Part shown: in pieces, positions 27,574 through 36,049 of the stretch | How the letters are laid out: each line of letters begins with the position of its first letter | How positions within the stretch are numbered: the first letter of the stretch is position 1 | DNA from: Lachnospiraceae bacterium | GTDB taxonomy: Bacteria > Bacillota > Clostridia > Lachnospirales > Lachnospiraceae | Length of the DNA: 64,000 nt | NCBI GenBank assembly: GCA_017558145.1 | Contig: JAFYWF010000120.1 | Span: forward strand, 26,716 to 90,715 | Direction: 5' to 3' | Position numbers and translations under genes: made by a program | The notes under the pieces: model-generated | Told to the model about the DNA's origin: nothing | Seen by the model: only the letters and a program-made list of their open reading frames with translations | Database searches by the model: none

Positions 27574-28362
27574 ATGAGTAGTATACAACTTTTGGATAAA
27601 ACCAGAAAAATTGGAGAACTGTTACACAATAATAATTCCAGTAAAGTAGTATTTAATGACATCTGTCGTGTAATGAAAGAAATCTTAGGATCTAATGTTA
27701 TGGTAATCAGCCGTAAAGGTAAAGTGTTAGGTTTGGACTATGCACCAGGCGTGGAAGCTATTGGAGAGATGCTTTGTGATAATGTTGGTGATTTTATTGA
27801 TGTTCAGCTGAATGACAGAATGTTGGCAGTTCTTTCTACGAAAGAAAATGTGAATCTTGCAACCTTAGGATTTGAGAATATCGATTTTGGAAAATATTCT
27901 GCAATTATAGCTCCGATTGAAATTGCAGGCGAACGTTTAGGAACACTTTTTTTGTATAAATCAGGACAGTTTTACGATATTGATGATATCATTCTTTGTG
28001 AATATGGAACTACCGTGGTGGGGTTGGAAATGCTTCGTGCGGTAAATGAAGAGAGTGCGGAAGAAAGTCGTAAAGTTTCTGTTATTAATTCAGCTATTGG
28101 TACATTATCTTATTCTGAAATGGAAGCCATTGTTCACATTTTTGAAGAATTAGATGGTATGGAAGGAATCTTGGTTGCTAGTAAGATTGCTGATAGAGTT
28201 GGAATTACCAGAAGTGTGATTGTTAACGCTCTTCGTAAATTCGAAAGTGCCGGAGTGATCGAATCCAGATCTTCCGGAATGAAGGGAACTTATATTAAAG
28301 TACTGAATGATTCGGTATATGAAGAAATTGATAAACTTAAGGATAAAATAAAAAAAGGATAA
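27574..28362 (+). CDS. codY: GTP/branched-chain amino acid-sensing repressor CodY
   Basis: A 262-residue global regulator of nutrient status, close to the family length of 259. The N-terminal half is the GAF-like ligand domain (begins SSIQLLDKTRKIGELLHN). The C-terminal winged helix-turn-helix carries the invariant ASKIADRVGITRSVIVNAL (about 201-219) and SSGMKGTYIKVLN. It sits immediately upstream of flgB, as in Bacillus subtilis, where CodY also represses the fla/che operon. GGAGGAAG precedes the start. Confidence 0.98.
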   Translation: MSSIQLLDKTRKIGELLHNNNSSKVVFNDICRVMKEILGSNVMVISRKGKVLGLDYAPGVEAIGEMLCDNVGDFIDVQLNDRMLAVLSTKENVNLATLGFENIDFGKYSAIIAPIEIAGERLGTLFLYKSGQFYDIDDIILCEYGTTVVGLEMLRAVNEESAEESRKVSVINSAIGTLSYSEMEAIVHIFEELDGMEGILVASKIADRVGITRSVIVNALRKFESAGVIESRSSGMKGTYIKVLNDSVYEEIDKLKDKIKKG

Positions 28363-28383
28363 TGGATGATCCGAAAAAAAGAA

Positions 28384-28430
28384 TCCCCATGGAAGGAACA
28401 AATAGTTTCGTCTATGGGGTGTTTTTTTCT
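28384..28430 (+). terminator. Terminator after codY
   Basis: A stem with core CCCCAT/ATGGGG (28385-28390 and 28414-28419), extended by weaker pairs into the loop, runs into TGTTTTTTT. It ends the codY unit before the flagellar promoter. Confidence 0.8.
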
Positions 28431-28452
28431 TTTTGTCAAAAAAATGACTAAT

Positions 28453-28498
28453 TTTTGTGTAAAATTTTTGTGTAAAAAACTTGTTATTTTGTATAAAA
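28453..28498 (+). repeat. Three copies of TTTTGTRTAAAA at the fla/che promoter
   Basis: TTTTGTGTAAAA occurs at 28453-28464 and 28466-28477 (inside an exact 13-bp tandem repeat at 28450-28475). A third copy, TTTTGTATAAAA, lies at 28487-28498 inside the spacer of the predicted promoter. The arrangement is that of a multi-site operator. The binding protein is unknown. Confidence 0.6.
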
Positions 28499-28508
28499 AG
28501 ACTATAAT
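28481..28508 (+). promoter_or_regulatory. Sigma-A promoter of the fla/che operon
   Basis: TTGTTA, a 16-bp spacer and a perfect TATAAT (28503-28508) lie 68 bases before flgB. No sigma-D-type element was found upstream of flgB. Confidence 0.82.
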
Positions 28509-28575
28509 AAAGGATAATGCATAAAATAGGTGTACTATTGGAGATTGTATGCCACAAAATAAATGGAGGTAACAA

Positions 28576-28965
28576 ATGTTTAACTCAAGCGCATTTGATT
28601 ATATTAATGTTTTAGATAGGGCAGCAGATGCATCATGGATTCGAAATGAGGCGATTTCTAATAATATTGCTAATGTAAACACTCCGGGATATAAAAGACA
28701 GGATGTGAATTTTGAAGAACAGTTGCGTAGGGCAATGAAGAATTCCCGTTACACATCTATTGATGAAAGAGTTGCAAATATTGATTTGGAAAGATTAAAA
28801 CCAATTACATATAGAGATCATGAAACGGTATCTTATCGTTTGGATGGTAATAACGTAGATATTGATACTGAAAATGTGGAGCTTGCTTCCAATCAGATTC
28901 GTTATCAAGGTTTAACTGATAGTATTACAAAGAAATTCCAAGGACTTCAGAGCGTTATGAAATAA
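28576..28965 (+). CDS. flgB: Flagellar basal-body rod protein FlgB
   Basis: A 129-residue rod subunit. The family signature is EAISNNIANVNTPGYKRQD at about 28-46, with the conserved C-terminal helix. It is the first gene of the locus; AATGGAGGTAACAA precedes the ATG. FlgB forms the proximal rod above the MS ring. flgC starts 13 bases later. Confidence 0.97.
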   Translation: MFNSSAFDYINVLDRAADASWIRNEAISNNIANVNTPGYKRQDVNFEEQLRRAMKNSRYTSIDERVANIDLERLKPITYRDHETVSYRLDGNNVDIDTENVELASNQIRYQGLTDSITKKFQGLQSVMK

Positions 28966-28978
28966 GGAGGAATAAAAA

Positions 28979-29422
28979 ATGGGAATGTTTGATTCTTTTG
29001 ATATTAATGCCAGCGGCATGACAGCACAAAGATTTCGTATGGATATTATTTCTGAAAATGTTGCCAATGCCAATACGACAAGAACCAGTGATGGAACTCC
29101 GTATGTGAGAAAGGTGGTTACTTTTACAGAAAAGGATACACAGACTCCATTTCATCACATTTTAAATGAAGCCAGAGATCGTTACTCAGGAAAAGGGGTT
29201 AAAATTAATGGTGTATATGAGGATACGGAAACACAGATGAATATGGTATATGATCCATCTCATCCGGATGCAGATGAAAACGGATATGTAACTTATCCAA
29301 ATGTAAATATTATTACAGAAATGACCAACCTTATAGATGCCAGTCGCAGTTATGAGGCTAATGCTACTGCTTTTAGTGCGAGTAAAACAATCGCTATGCA
29401 GGGATTAAATCTAGGAAAATAA
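28979..29422 (+). CDS. flgC: Flagellar basal-body rod protein FlgC
   Basis: A 147-residue proximal-rod protein. The N-terminus has the rod signature SGMTAQRFRMDIISENVANANTTR split across residues about 12-35, and the C-terminus ends in the typical SRSYEANATAF helix region. It is preceded by AAGGAGGA 6 bases before ATG and lies between flgB and fliE, as expected. Confidence 0.97.
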   Translation: MGMFDSFDINASGMTAQRFRMDIISENVANANTTRTSDGTPYVRKVVTFTEKDTQTPFHHILNEARDRYSGKGVKINGVYEDTETQMNMVYDPSHPDADENGYVTYPNVNIITEMTNLIDASRSYEANATAFSASKTIAMQGLNLGK

Positions 29423-29445
29423 GAAACCTAAAGGAGACTTTATAA

Positions 29446-29775
29446 ATGGACATTAGAGCGTTGTATAATGTGAATTCCAATGTGGTGGAAGAGCAAATTC
29501 GTGGCTTACAAGCGGCAGGACAAAGCAATACTACGATTGCCGGAAGCGAAGGTTTTGCGGGAATTTTAAATGTTGCCATGGAAAATATCAAAACCACAAA
29601 TGCTTATATTTCAGAGGCAGAAAATGAAGAATTAAAATTTGCTCTGGGCCAGACAGACAATACTCACGATTTGTTGATTGCACAGCAGAAAGCATCTACT
29701 GCATTGCAGTATACGGTTGCATTACGAGACAAGTTCTTGGAAAGTTATAAAGAACTTATGAATATGCAAATTTAA
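29446..29775 (+). CDS. fliE: Flagellar hook-basal body adaptor FliE
   Basis: A 109-residue FliE, the adaptor that joins the MS ring to the rod. The conserved C-terminal half reads HDLLIAQQKASTALQYTVAL and RDKFLESYKELMNMQI, which is the family fingerprint. AAAGGAGA precedes the ATG. The stop lies 17 bases before fliF. Confidence 0.96.
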   Translation: MDIRALYNVNSNVVEEQIRGLQAAGQSNTTIAGSEGFAGILNVAMENIKTTNAYISEAENEELKFALGQTDNTHDLLIAQQKASTALQYTVALRDKFLESYKELMNMQI

Positions 29776-29792
29776 AAGACGGGTAAGAGGAA

Positions 29793-31403
29793 ATGGCAGA
29801 CAAATTAAAAGCAATTCCCACCAAGATTTTAGAATGGTGGAATAAATATACATCAAAACAAAAAACAATCATTATATCCATTGTCGCAGGGGTAGTTTTA
29901 GCACTGGCAATTTTGGTAACGGTTTTAACAAGACCGCAGTATGAGACATTAGTAGTTTGTGAATCAACGAAAGAGTCTTCTGCAATCATCGAATTGTTAG
30001 AGGGAGCTTCGCCTGCTATTGATTATGTCTATTCGGAGGATGGATATCAGATTAAAGTAGAAAAGAGTCAGATTGGACAAGCGAATCTGTTAATGGGAGC
30101 AAATAATATTCCTACCGTGCGTATGGCAATTACCGATGTTACCAGTGGAGGGTTAACAACAACAGAATCGGATAAGGTAAAATTATACAAAGCGTATCAG
30201 GAAGAAATGTTGGAAGAAGCATTGGAAAGCATGGAAAATGTTGTTTCAGCACAGGTTGATTTACATATTCCGGAAGATAACGGAACTATGATTGCTCAGA
30301 ATGAGGATGCATCTGCAGCGATTATGTTAGAGTTGAATGATGCATTGACAAACGATCAGGCATCCAATATAGCGCAATTTGTTAAGACATCTTTAGGAAA
30401 TGAAAAGATTCAGACCATAACTATCATTGATAATGAAGGTAATCTATTGTTTTCCGGAGATGATACCAGTTCCATTACCGGGAATGCTAATAGTCAGTTT
30501 ACGGTAAAACAGCAGACAGAAGTGGTATTGGAAGGTAATATCAAAAAGGTGTTGTTAGGAACCAATGAGTTTAATTTGATTGAAGTATCCAGCAATTTAG
30601 AGTTGGATTTTTCCAGTGTGGAAGAAACCGAGCATTTGTTTTATGCTCCCGAAGGACAGACACAAGGAGTTCTTAGTCATGAAGATATTTATGAAGCTGA
30701 AGCTACCGGTGGTGTCAGTGGGGTACCAGGGACGGATTCTAATAACGAAGATAATACAGATTATGTAATTCCGGATTATGAGCAAAGTAGTTCCAATACC
30801 TCGGAAATTTCAAGAGATTATCTTCCAAATGAAAAAGTTACTTTGACAAAAATTCCGGCAGGTTTGGTGAAATACGGAAAATCTTCCGTATCTGTAGCAG
30901 CTATTAAATATAAAGTTTTAAAAGAAGAAGATGCTAAAAACCAAGGACTTTTAGATGGTATTACCTGGGATGAATACAAGGCTATGAACCAGGATAGAAC
31001 CAAACTGGAAGTGGATGAAGATATTGTGGATTTGGTTGCAAAGGCATCTGGTATTGATGCGGAAAATATTTCTTTTATTGCATACGAAGAACCTATGTAC
31101 ATAGATGCAGAATCGCTTCCTGTTACAGGAACTGATATTTTGCAAATTGTCTTGATCGTTTTGATTTTAGGATTATTAGCTTTTGTAATTTTCAGAAGTA
31201 TGAGAAACGAGAAGACCGTAGTAGAGGAAGAAGAAGTTTCTGTGGAAAGCTTGTTGGTTTCCACACCGGAAGTTGTTTTGGATGATATTGAAGTGGAAAC
31301 AAAATCTGAAACAAGAAAATTGATTGAAAAATTTGTAGATGAAAATCCGGAAGCAGCGGCAAACCTGCTTCGTAACTGGTTAAATGAAGACTGGGGATTG
31401 TAG
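29793..31403 (+). CDS. fliF: MS-ring protein FliF
   Basis: A 536-residue ring protein with TM1 at about 25-46 and TM2 at about 447-467. The periplasmic-type RBM domains lie between (QYETLVV..., LYKAYQEEMLEEAL). The C-terminal cytoplasmic tail (about 470-536, ending NLLRNWLNEDWGL) is the FliG-binding region. It houses the export apparatus. It starts in a short gap behind GGGTAAGAGGAA. Confidence 0.97.
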   Translation: MADKLKAIPTKILEWWNKYTSKQKTIIISIVAGVVLALAILVTVLTRPQYETLVVCESTKESSAIIELLEGASPAIDYVYSEDGYQIKVEKSQIGQANLLMGANNIPTVRMAITDVTSGGLTTTESDKVKLYKAYQEEMLEEALESMENVVSAQVDLHIPEDNGTMIAQNEDASAAIMLELNDALTNDQASNIAQFVKTSLGNEKIQTITIIDNEGNLLFSGDDTSSITGNANSQFTVKQQTEVVLEGNIKKVLLGTNEFNLIEVSSNLELDFSSVEETEHLFYAPEGQTQGVLSHEDIYEAEATGGVSGVPGTDSNNEDNTDYVIPDYEQSSSNTSEISRDYLPNEKVTLTKIPAGLVKYGKSSVSVAAIKYKVLKEEDAKNQGLLDGITWDEYKAMNQDRTKLEVDEDIVDLVAKASGIDAENISFIAYEEPMYIDAESLPVTGTDILQIVLIVLILGLLAFVIFRSMRNEKTVVEEEEVSVESLLVSTPEVVLDDIEVETKSETRKLIEKFVDENPEAAANLLRNWLNEDWGL

Positions 31404-31421
31404 TTAACAGGAGGAAAAAGC

Positions 31422-32438
31422 ATGGCACGTTTTGGCGAAGATAAAATGTCAGGACTTCAAAAATCAGCAATTTTGCTGATTGCCTTGGGACCGGAAAAAT
31501 CCGCGAACCTTTTTAAACATTTAAAAGAAGAAGAAATTGAAGAATTAACCTTAGAGATTGCCAATACGAGAAGTATTACACCGCAGATTAAGGAAGGTAT
31601 TATTGAAGAATTTTATCAGCTTTGCCTGGCGCAGCAATACATTGCAGAAGGTGGTATCGGTTATGCTAAAGAGCTTTTGGAAAAAGCTTTGGGGGCCGAA
31701 AAAGCAATGTCTGTTATCGGCAAGTTAACAGCATCTTTACAAGTAAAACCATTCGAATTTGTAAGAAAAACGGATGCATCACAGCTCTTGAACTTTATTC
31801 AAGACGAACATCCACAGACAATTGCGCTTATTTTATCTTATCTTTCACCTATTCAGGCATCTATGATTATTTCTGCCTTACCGCCGGAACGTCAGGCAGA
31901 TGTTGCAAAACGTGTGGCGATGATGGATAGAACAAGTCCGGATATTATTAAGGAAGTAGAAAAGATTTTGGAATCTAAGTTGGCAAATTTGGTAAATCAG
32001 GATTACACCATTATTGGTGGTGTAGATGCTGTAGTTGAAATTTTAAATGCAGTAGATCGTGGTACTGAAAAACATATTATGGAAACATTAGAAATTGAAG
32101 AACCGGAATTAGCAGATGAAATCCGTAAAAAGATGTTTGTATTCGAAGATATTTTACTTTTGGACGACAGATCTATTCAGCGTGTGCTTCGTGAAGTGGA
32201 TAATAACGACTTGGCAATTGCCCTGAAAGGTGCCAATGAAAATGTTCAGGCTGCAATTTTCAACAACTTATCAAAACGTTTGGCAGCTATGATTCGAGAA
32301 GATATGGAATATATGGGTCCGGTTCGTATGAAGGACGTAGAAGAGGCACAGCAGAAGATTGTAAATATTATCAGAAAATTAGAAGACTCTGCAGAAATTG
32401 TTATTTCCAGAGGTGGAGGAGACGAAATTGTTGTCTAA
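31422..32438 (+). CDS. fliG: Flagellar motor switch protein FliG
   Basis: A 338-residue C-ring rotor protein. It shows LQKSAILLIALGPEKSANLF at 11-30, the middle EHPQTIALILSYL, the charged C-terminal torque helix around LREVDNNDLAIALKGANE, and the late GPVRMKDVEEAQQKIV. Its charged residues meet MotA. Its 3' end overlaps fliH by 11 bases, and the fliH ribosome site lies inside fliG. Confidence 0.97.
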   Translation: MARFGEDKMSGLQKSAILLIALGPEKSANLFKHLKEEEIEELTLEIANTRSITPQIKEGIIEEFYQLCLAQQYIAEGGIGYAKELLEKALGAEKAMSVIGKLTASLQVKPFEFVRKTDASQLLNFIQDEHPQTIALILSYLSPIQASMIISALPPERQADVAKRVAMMDRTSPDIIKEVEKILESKLANLVNQDYTIIGGVDAVVEILNAVDRGTEKHIMETLEIEEPELADEIRKKMFVFEDILLLDDRSIQRVLREVDNNDLAIALKGANENVQAAIFNNLSKRLAAMIREDMEYMGPVRMKDVEEAQQKIVNIIRKLEDSAEIVISRGGGDEIVV

Positions 32439-33276
32439 GAACCTGATTAAGGCAAGTCAATTTGTGCTGAAGGAAAAAGAACCTGTTATCGTAGATACGA
32501 ATGACTTGGTAGCAAAAAAAATAGAGCTTTGGAATCCGGGATTTGCTTCGAGTAAACCACAAGGATTTCAGTCTGGCCTTAATGCGCCTGAAATAGATAC
32601 TTCTCTTTTGAATATGGATTATTCTCAGGAAGAGTATGGTGTAGAAGAGTTGTTTGAGGAGCCTGTTCAGGAACCTGTGTATACAGGTCCTACTCCGGAA
32701 GAGTTGATTGCCGCTGCTCAGGAAGAAATTGAGCAGATGCACAAAGAGGCAGAAAAAAATATTTCCTTTTTGAAAAAGCGCTCTATGGAAGAAGGTAAGA
32801 AAGAAGGCTACGAAGAAGGGAAAATGCTTGCTATGCAGGAGTTAGAAGTTGCAAAGCAGGAGTTAGCCGCGAAAGAGCAGGCAATGGAACTGGAATATCA
32901 GAAATTAATTGATACATTAGAACCACAGTTTATTCAAACTATTACAGGGATTTATGAAGAAATTTTCAGTGTAGATTTGTCTGGATATAAAAAAATATTA
33001 AGCAATGCAATTGTAAATACCATTCGAAAGGTAGAAGGCTCCAAGGATTTTTTGGTTCATGTGAGTCGTATGGATTATACATTGTTAATGCAGCATAAAG
33101 AAGAAATTTTGAATAGTGTATCTTCTAAACAAGCGACTGTAGAATTAATTGAAGATACAACTTTAAAGGAAAACGAATGTATGATAGAGACCAATAGTGG
33201 TATTTTTGATTGTGGAATAGGAACACAGTTGGAAGAACTGACAAGAAAATTAAGGTTATTATCTTATGAAGGATAA
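32428..33276 (+). CDS. fliH: Flagellar export stator FliH
   Basis: A 282-residue FliH-like protein. It has a variable N-terminus, a long coiled coil (about 85-160) rich in Glu/Lys, and a C-terminal domain that resembles the FliH/V-ATPase E-subunit fold. It would link the FliI ATPase to the C-ring and FlhA. I take TTG at 32428 as start because GGAGGA lies 7 bases upstream; the frame is open further upstream but has no ribosome site. The start overlaps the fliG stop, implying coupled translation. Confidence 0.87.
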   Translation: MLSKNLIKASQFVLKEKEPVIVDTNDLVAKKIELWNPGFASSKPQGFQSGLNAPEIDTSLLNMDYSQEEYGVEELFEEPVQEPVYTGPTPEELIAAAQEEIEQMHKEAEKNISFLKKRSMEEGKKEGYEEGKMLAMQELEVAKQELAAKEQAMELEYQKLIDTLEPQFIQTITGIYEEIFSVDLSGYKKILSNAIVNTIRKVEGSKDFLVHVSRMDYTLLMQHKEEILNSVSSKQATVELIEDTTLKENECMIETNSGIFDCGIGTQLEELTRKLRLLSYEG

Positions 33277-33286
33277 TAGTTAAAAT

Positions 33287-33326
33287 AACATATCTATTTG
33301 GAACAATTTTTAATTAGATATATGTT
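33287..33326 (+). promoter_or_regulatory. AT-rich hairpin in the fliH-fliI gap
   Basis: AACATATCTA (33287-33296) can pair with TAGATATATGTT (33315-33326) with a 2-base bulge. It fills most of the 65-base gap and ends just before the weak AAGGA site of the GTG-started fliI. It may tune translation or be an RNA-processing site. Confidence 0.35.
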
Positions 33327-33341
33327 TAAGGAAAACAAAAA

Positions 33342-34658
33342 GTGGAATTGACGATTCGTTTTGAAAAATACAACAAAATATTGGATCAGTCACTTGTGAA
33401 GAAAAAAGGTAAGATTGTTAATGTAGTTGGGTTGACCTTAGAGTCTGCGGGCCCTGATGCTAAGTTAGGAGATGTATGTTATATCTATCCGGAAGGAGAG
33501 GATGTAAAACCGATTTTAGCAGAGGTCATTGGTTTTAAGGAAGGGAAGACTCAGCTTATGCCATATGACTTGACGGATGGTATTGGTTTGGGAAATGTGG
33601 TTGAAAATACAGGAGATACCTTGAAAGTGTGGATTGGTCCGCAGGTACTTGGAAAGTGTTTAGATGGTTTGGGTCGACCGACTGATGGTACGATTTTAAC
33701 GAACACTCAGGCGTATCCGGTAGAAGCACCTCCACCAGATCCAATGAGCCGTGTTATTATCAATGAAGTGTTACCTTTGGGCGTAAAGGCAGTAGATGGA
33801 TTACTAACGATCGGTAAGGGACAAAGGATTGGTATTTTTGCCGGTTCAGGAGTAGGAAAATCTACTTTAATGGGGATGTTTGCAAGAAATACAAAAGCAG
33901 ATATTAATGTTATTGCTTTGATTGGAGAACGTGGAAGAGAAGTACGAGAATTTATTGAACGAGATTTGGGCGAAGAAGGCATGAGGCGTTCCGTGGTTGT
34001 AGTGGCAACTTCTGACAGACCTGCCTTAGAGCGAAACAAAGCTGCAAAAACAGCAACTGCTATTGCGGAATATTTTAGGGATCAAGGAAAAGATGTTTTG
34101 TTAATGATGGACTCTTTGACGCGATTTTCCATGGCACAGAGAGAAATAGGTCTTGCCAATGGAGAGCCACCGGTATCTCGTGGGTATCCACCAAGTGTGT
34201 ATGCGGAAATGCCTAAATTGTTAGAAAGAGCCGGAAATGGTGAGGTAGGATCTATTACCGGTTTATATACGGTGTTGGTAGATGGTGACGATTTCAATGA
34301 ACCAATTACGGATACTGCCAGAAGTATTTTGGATGGGCATATCATGCTCAGTAGAAAATTAGGGCATAAAAATCATTATCCGGCGATTGATATTTTGCAA
34401 AGTATTTCCCGTTGTATGAGTCAGATTACAACAAAAGAACATAAGCAGGTTGCAGGAAAGTTAAAAAATGTAATGGCAACCTATAATGAAGCTGAAGATT
34501 TGATTAATATCGGTGCCTATAAACAAGGCAGCAATGCCGCTATAGATTATGCCATCGCAAAAATAGAAGCTGTGAATGAATTTTTGCGACAGGATGTAGA
34601 GGAAAAAATCGTTTTTGAAGAGAGTTTAGAACGTTTGAAAGCATTATTTGAAGATTAA
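33342..34658 (+). CDS. fliI: Flagellar export ATPase FliI
   Basis: A 438-residue ATPase of the type III export apparatus, related to the F1 beta subunit. Walker A is GSGVGKST (168-175), the Walker B-like region DVLLMMDSLTRFSMAQREIG follows, and the C-terminus is helical. GTG at 33342 is the start (SD AAGGA about 9 bases upstream); an ATG at 33322 is out of frame. The next gene, fliJ, begins 17 bases after the stop. Confidence 0.96.
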   Translation: MELTIRFEKYNKILDQSLVKKKGKIVNVVGLTLESAGPDAKLGDVCYIYPEGEDVKPILAEVIGFKEGKTQLMPYDLTDGIGLGNVVENTGDTLKVWIGPQVLGKCLDGLGRPTDGTILTNTQAYPVEAPPPDPMSRVIINEVLPLGVKAVDGLLTIGKGQRIGIFAGSGVGKSTLMGMFARNTKADINVIALIGERGREVREFIERDLGEEGMRRSVVVVATSDRPALERNKAAKTATAIAEYFRDQGKDVLLMMDSLTRFSMAQREIGLANGEPPVSRGYPPSVYAEMPKLLERAGNGEVGSITGLYTVLVDGDDFNEPITDTARSILDGHIMLSRKLGHKNHYPAIDILQSISRCMSQITTKEHKQVAGKLKNVMATYNEAEDLINIGAYKQGSNAAIDYAIAKIEAVNEFLRQDVEEKIVFEESLERLKALFED

Positions 34659-34675
34659 TTTTTGTGGAGTTTATT

Positions 34676-35128
34676 ATGTCGAAATTTTTCTATCGAATGC
34701 AGAATATTTTGAATGTAAAATATAAGTTAGAAGATCAGGCAAAGACAGAATTTATGCTGGCTAATCAGGTACTTCGTGAAGAAGAAGAAAAACTGCAGGG
34801 ATTAATGGATAGAAAAAAGGGATATGAGGAAACGGTTCGCCAATTATTAAAAAATCAATTACAGGTAGAACGAATCAAAGAAAATCAAGAAGCTATCCGA
34901 CGTATGGAAGAATTTATCCGAGAACAAAAAATACGGGTAGAGGAGGCTGCCAGACAGGTAGAAATAAAAGCCGCAAAATTAACGCAATTAATGCAGGAAA
35001 GAAAAGCTCAGGAAAAATTAAAGGAAAAAGCTTTCGAAGAATTTTTGCAAGAAGAAAATGCAAGAGAGAGTAAAGAAATTGATGAACTTGTCAGCTTTAC
35101 TTATGGGCGGAAGCAAAGAGAAGAATAG
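34676..35128 (+). CDS. fliJ: Flagellar export chaperone FliJ
   Basis: A 150-residue all-helical coiled-coil protein, rich in Glu, Lys and Gln, in the fliJ slot between fliI and the ylxF-like gene. FliJ is the central stalk of the FliI ATPase. Short MxxILNVKYKLEDQAKTEFML at the N-terminus is typical. The ATG at 34676 is preferred because GGAG stands 6 bases upstream; an in-frame GTG at 34664 has no site. Confidence 0.9.
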   Translation: MSKFFYRMQNILNVKYKLEDQAKTEFMLANQVLREEEEKLQGLMDRKKGYEETVRQLLKNQLQVERIKENQEAIRRMEEFIREQKIRVEEAARQVEIKAAKLTQLMQERKAQEKLKEKAFEEFLQEENARESKEIDELVSFTYGRKQREE

Positions 35129-35133
35129 GAACT

Positions 35134-36000
35134 ATGGCTGAAGAAAATATGATGGGCGGTATGGACGCCAATACAATAAAAGAAGAACGCAAGCGCTTAA
35201 AAGCAGAACAGAAAGCGCAAAAAAAAGAAGCGAGAAAACGTGCAAGAGAATTGGCAGATCAGGAAGCGGAATTAGAAGAAGAAGGAAGCAATATTCCTAT
35301 TTTTTTGACAACAATTGCTATTGTAGGTATTTGGCTTCTGATTTTGTGTGTTTTAATTAAGTTGGATGTAGGTGGATTTGGAAGTAGTGTTTTAAAACCA
35401 CTTTTAAAGGATGTTCCGGTGGTTAGTAATATTCTTCCCAGTGATACTCCGTTGGGAGTTGATGGTGGTGAAGCGGCAGATGAATATGCCGGCTATTCCA
35501 GTTTAAAGGAAGCTGTGGAACAGATTAAATTGTTAGAATTACAGCTAGAACAGGAAAATTTAAAGAGCCAGACTTTGGAAGATGAAACTGCAAAGTTGAA
35601 AGAAGAAATTACTCGATTAAAAACTTTTGAAGCAAGTCAGGTGGAATTTGAAAGAATCAAAACAGAATTTTTTGAAGAAGTGATTTATGCTGAAAAAGGT
35701 CCGGGTGTGGAAGAATATCAGAAATATTATGAAAGCATAGATCCGGCCACGGCAGAATTTTTATACAGACAAGTGGTGGCAGAATTAGAAGAAAGCAAGG
35801 AAATTCAAGATTATGCTCAGGCATATTCAGAGATGAAGCCAAAACAGGCGGCAGCAATCTTTGAAGAAATGACCAATAATCTGGAATTGGCATCTAGAAT
35901 TTTAAAGGAAATGTCGGCGGAAGACAGAGGAAAAATTCTTGGAGTTATGGATGCAGAAATTGCAGCGAAGCTAACCAAAATAATGGAACCGGACTCTTAA
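35134..36000 (+). CDS. ylxF: YlxF/MotE-like flagellar protein (MgtE_N-like domain)
   Basis: A 288-residue protein with a very basic head (residues 16-40), one TM segment (55-77), an extracytoplasmic coiled coil (about 125-175) and a C-terminal MgtE_N-like helical domain (about 225-288, YAQAYSEMKPKQAAAIFEEM). MotE and YlxF have this same order. In Bacillus subtilis ylxF also lies between fliJ and fliK. A role near the stator or rod is inferred from relatives. It starts 5 bases after fliJ. Confidence 0.85.
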   Translation: MAEENMMGGMDANTIKEERKRLKAEQKAQKKEARKRARELADQEAELEEEGSNIPIFLTTIAIVGIWLLILCVLIKLDVGGFGSSVLKPLLKDVPVVSNILPSDTPLGVDGGEAADEYAGYSSLKEAVEQIKLLELQLEQENLKSQTLEDETAKLKEEITRLKTFEASQVEFERIKTEFFEEVIYAEKGPGVEEYQKYYESIDPATAEFLYRQVVAELEESKEIQDYAQAYSEMKPKQAAAIFEEMTNNLELASRILKEMSAEDRGKILGVMDAEIAAKLTKIMEPDS

Positions 36001-36049
36001 GAAGGTTCTCTATTTTGACGATATACTAAGAGAAGAAAGGAGGGAAAAG

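Noticed and set aside
28150..28575. A 141-residue minus-strand frame spanning the codY end and the fla promoter
   Set aside because: It runs through the codY terminator and the promoter and is Phe/Ile-rich, typical of an AT-rich shadow.
30818..31423. A 201-residue minus-strand frame opposite fliF
   Set aside because: Ser/Thr-rich shadow of a conserved gene with no family match or ribosome site.
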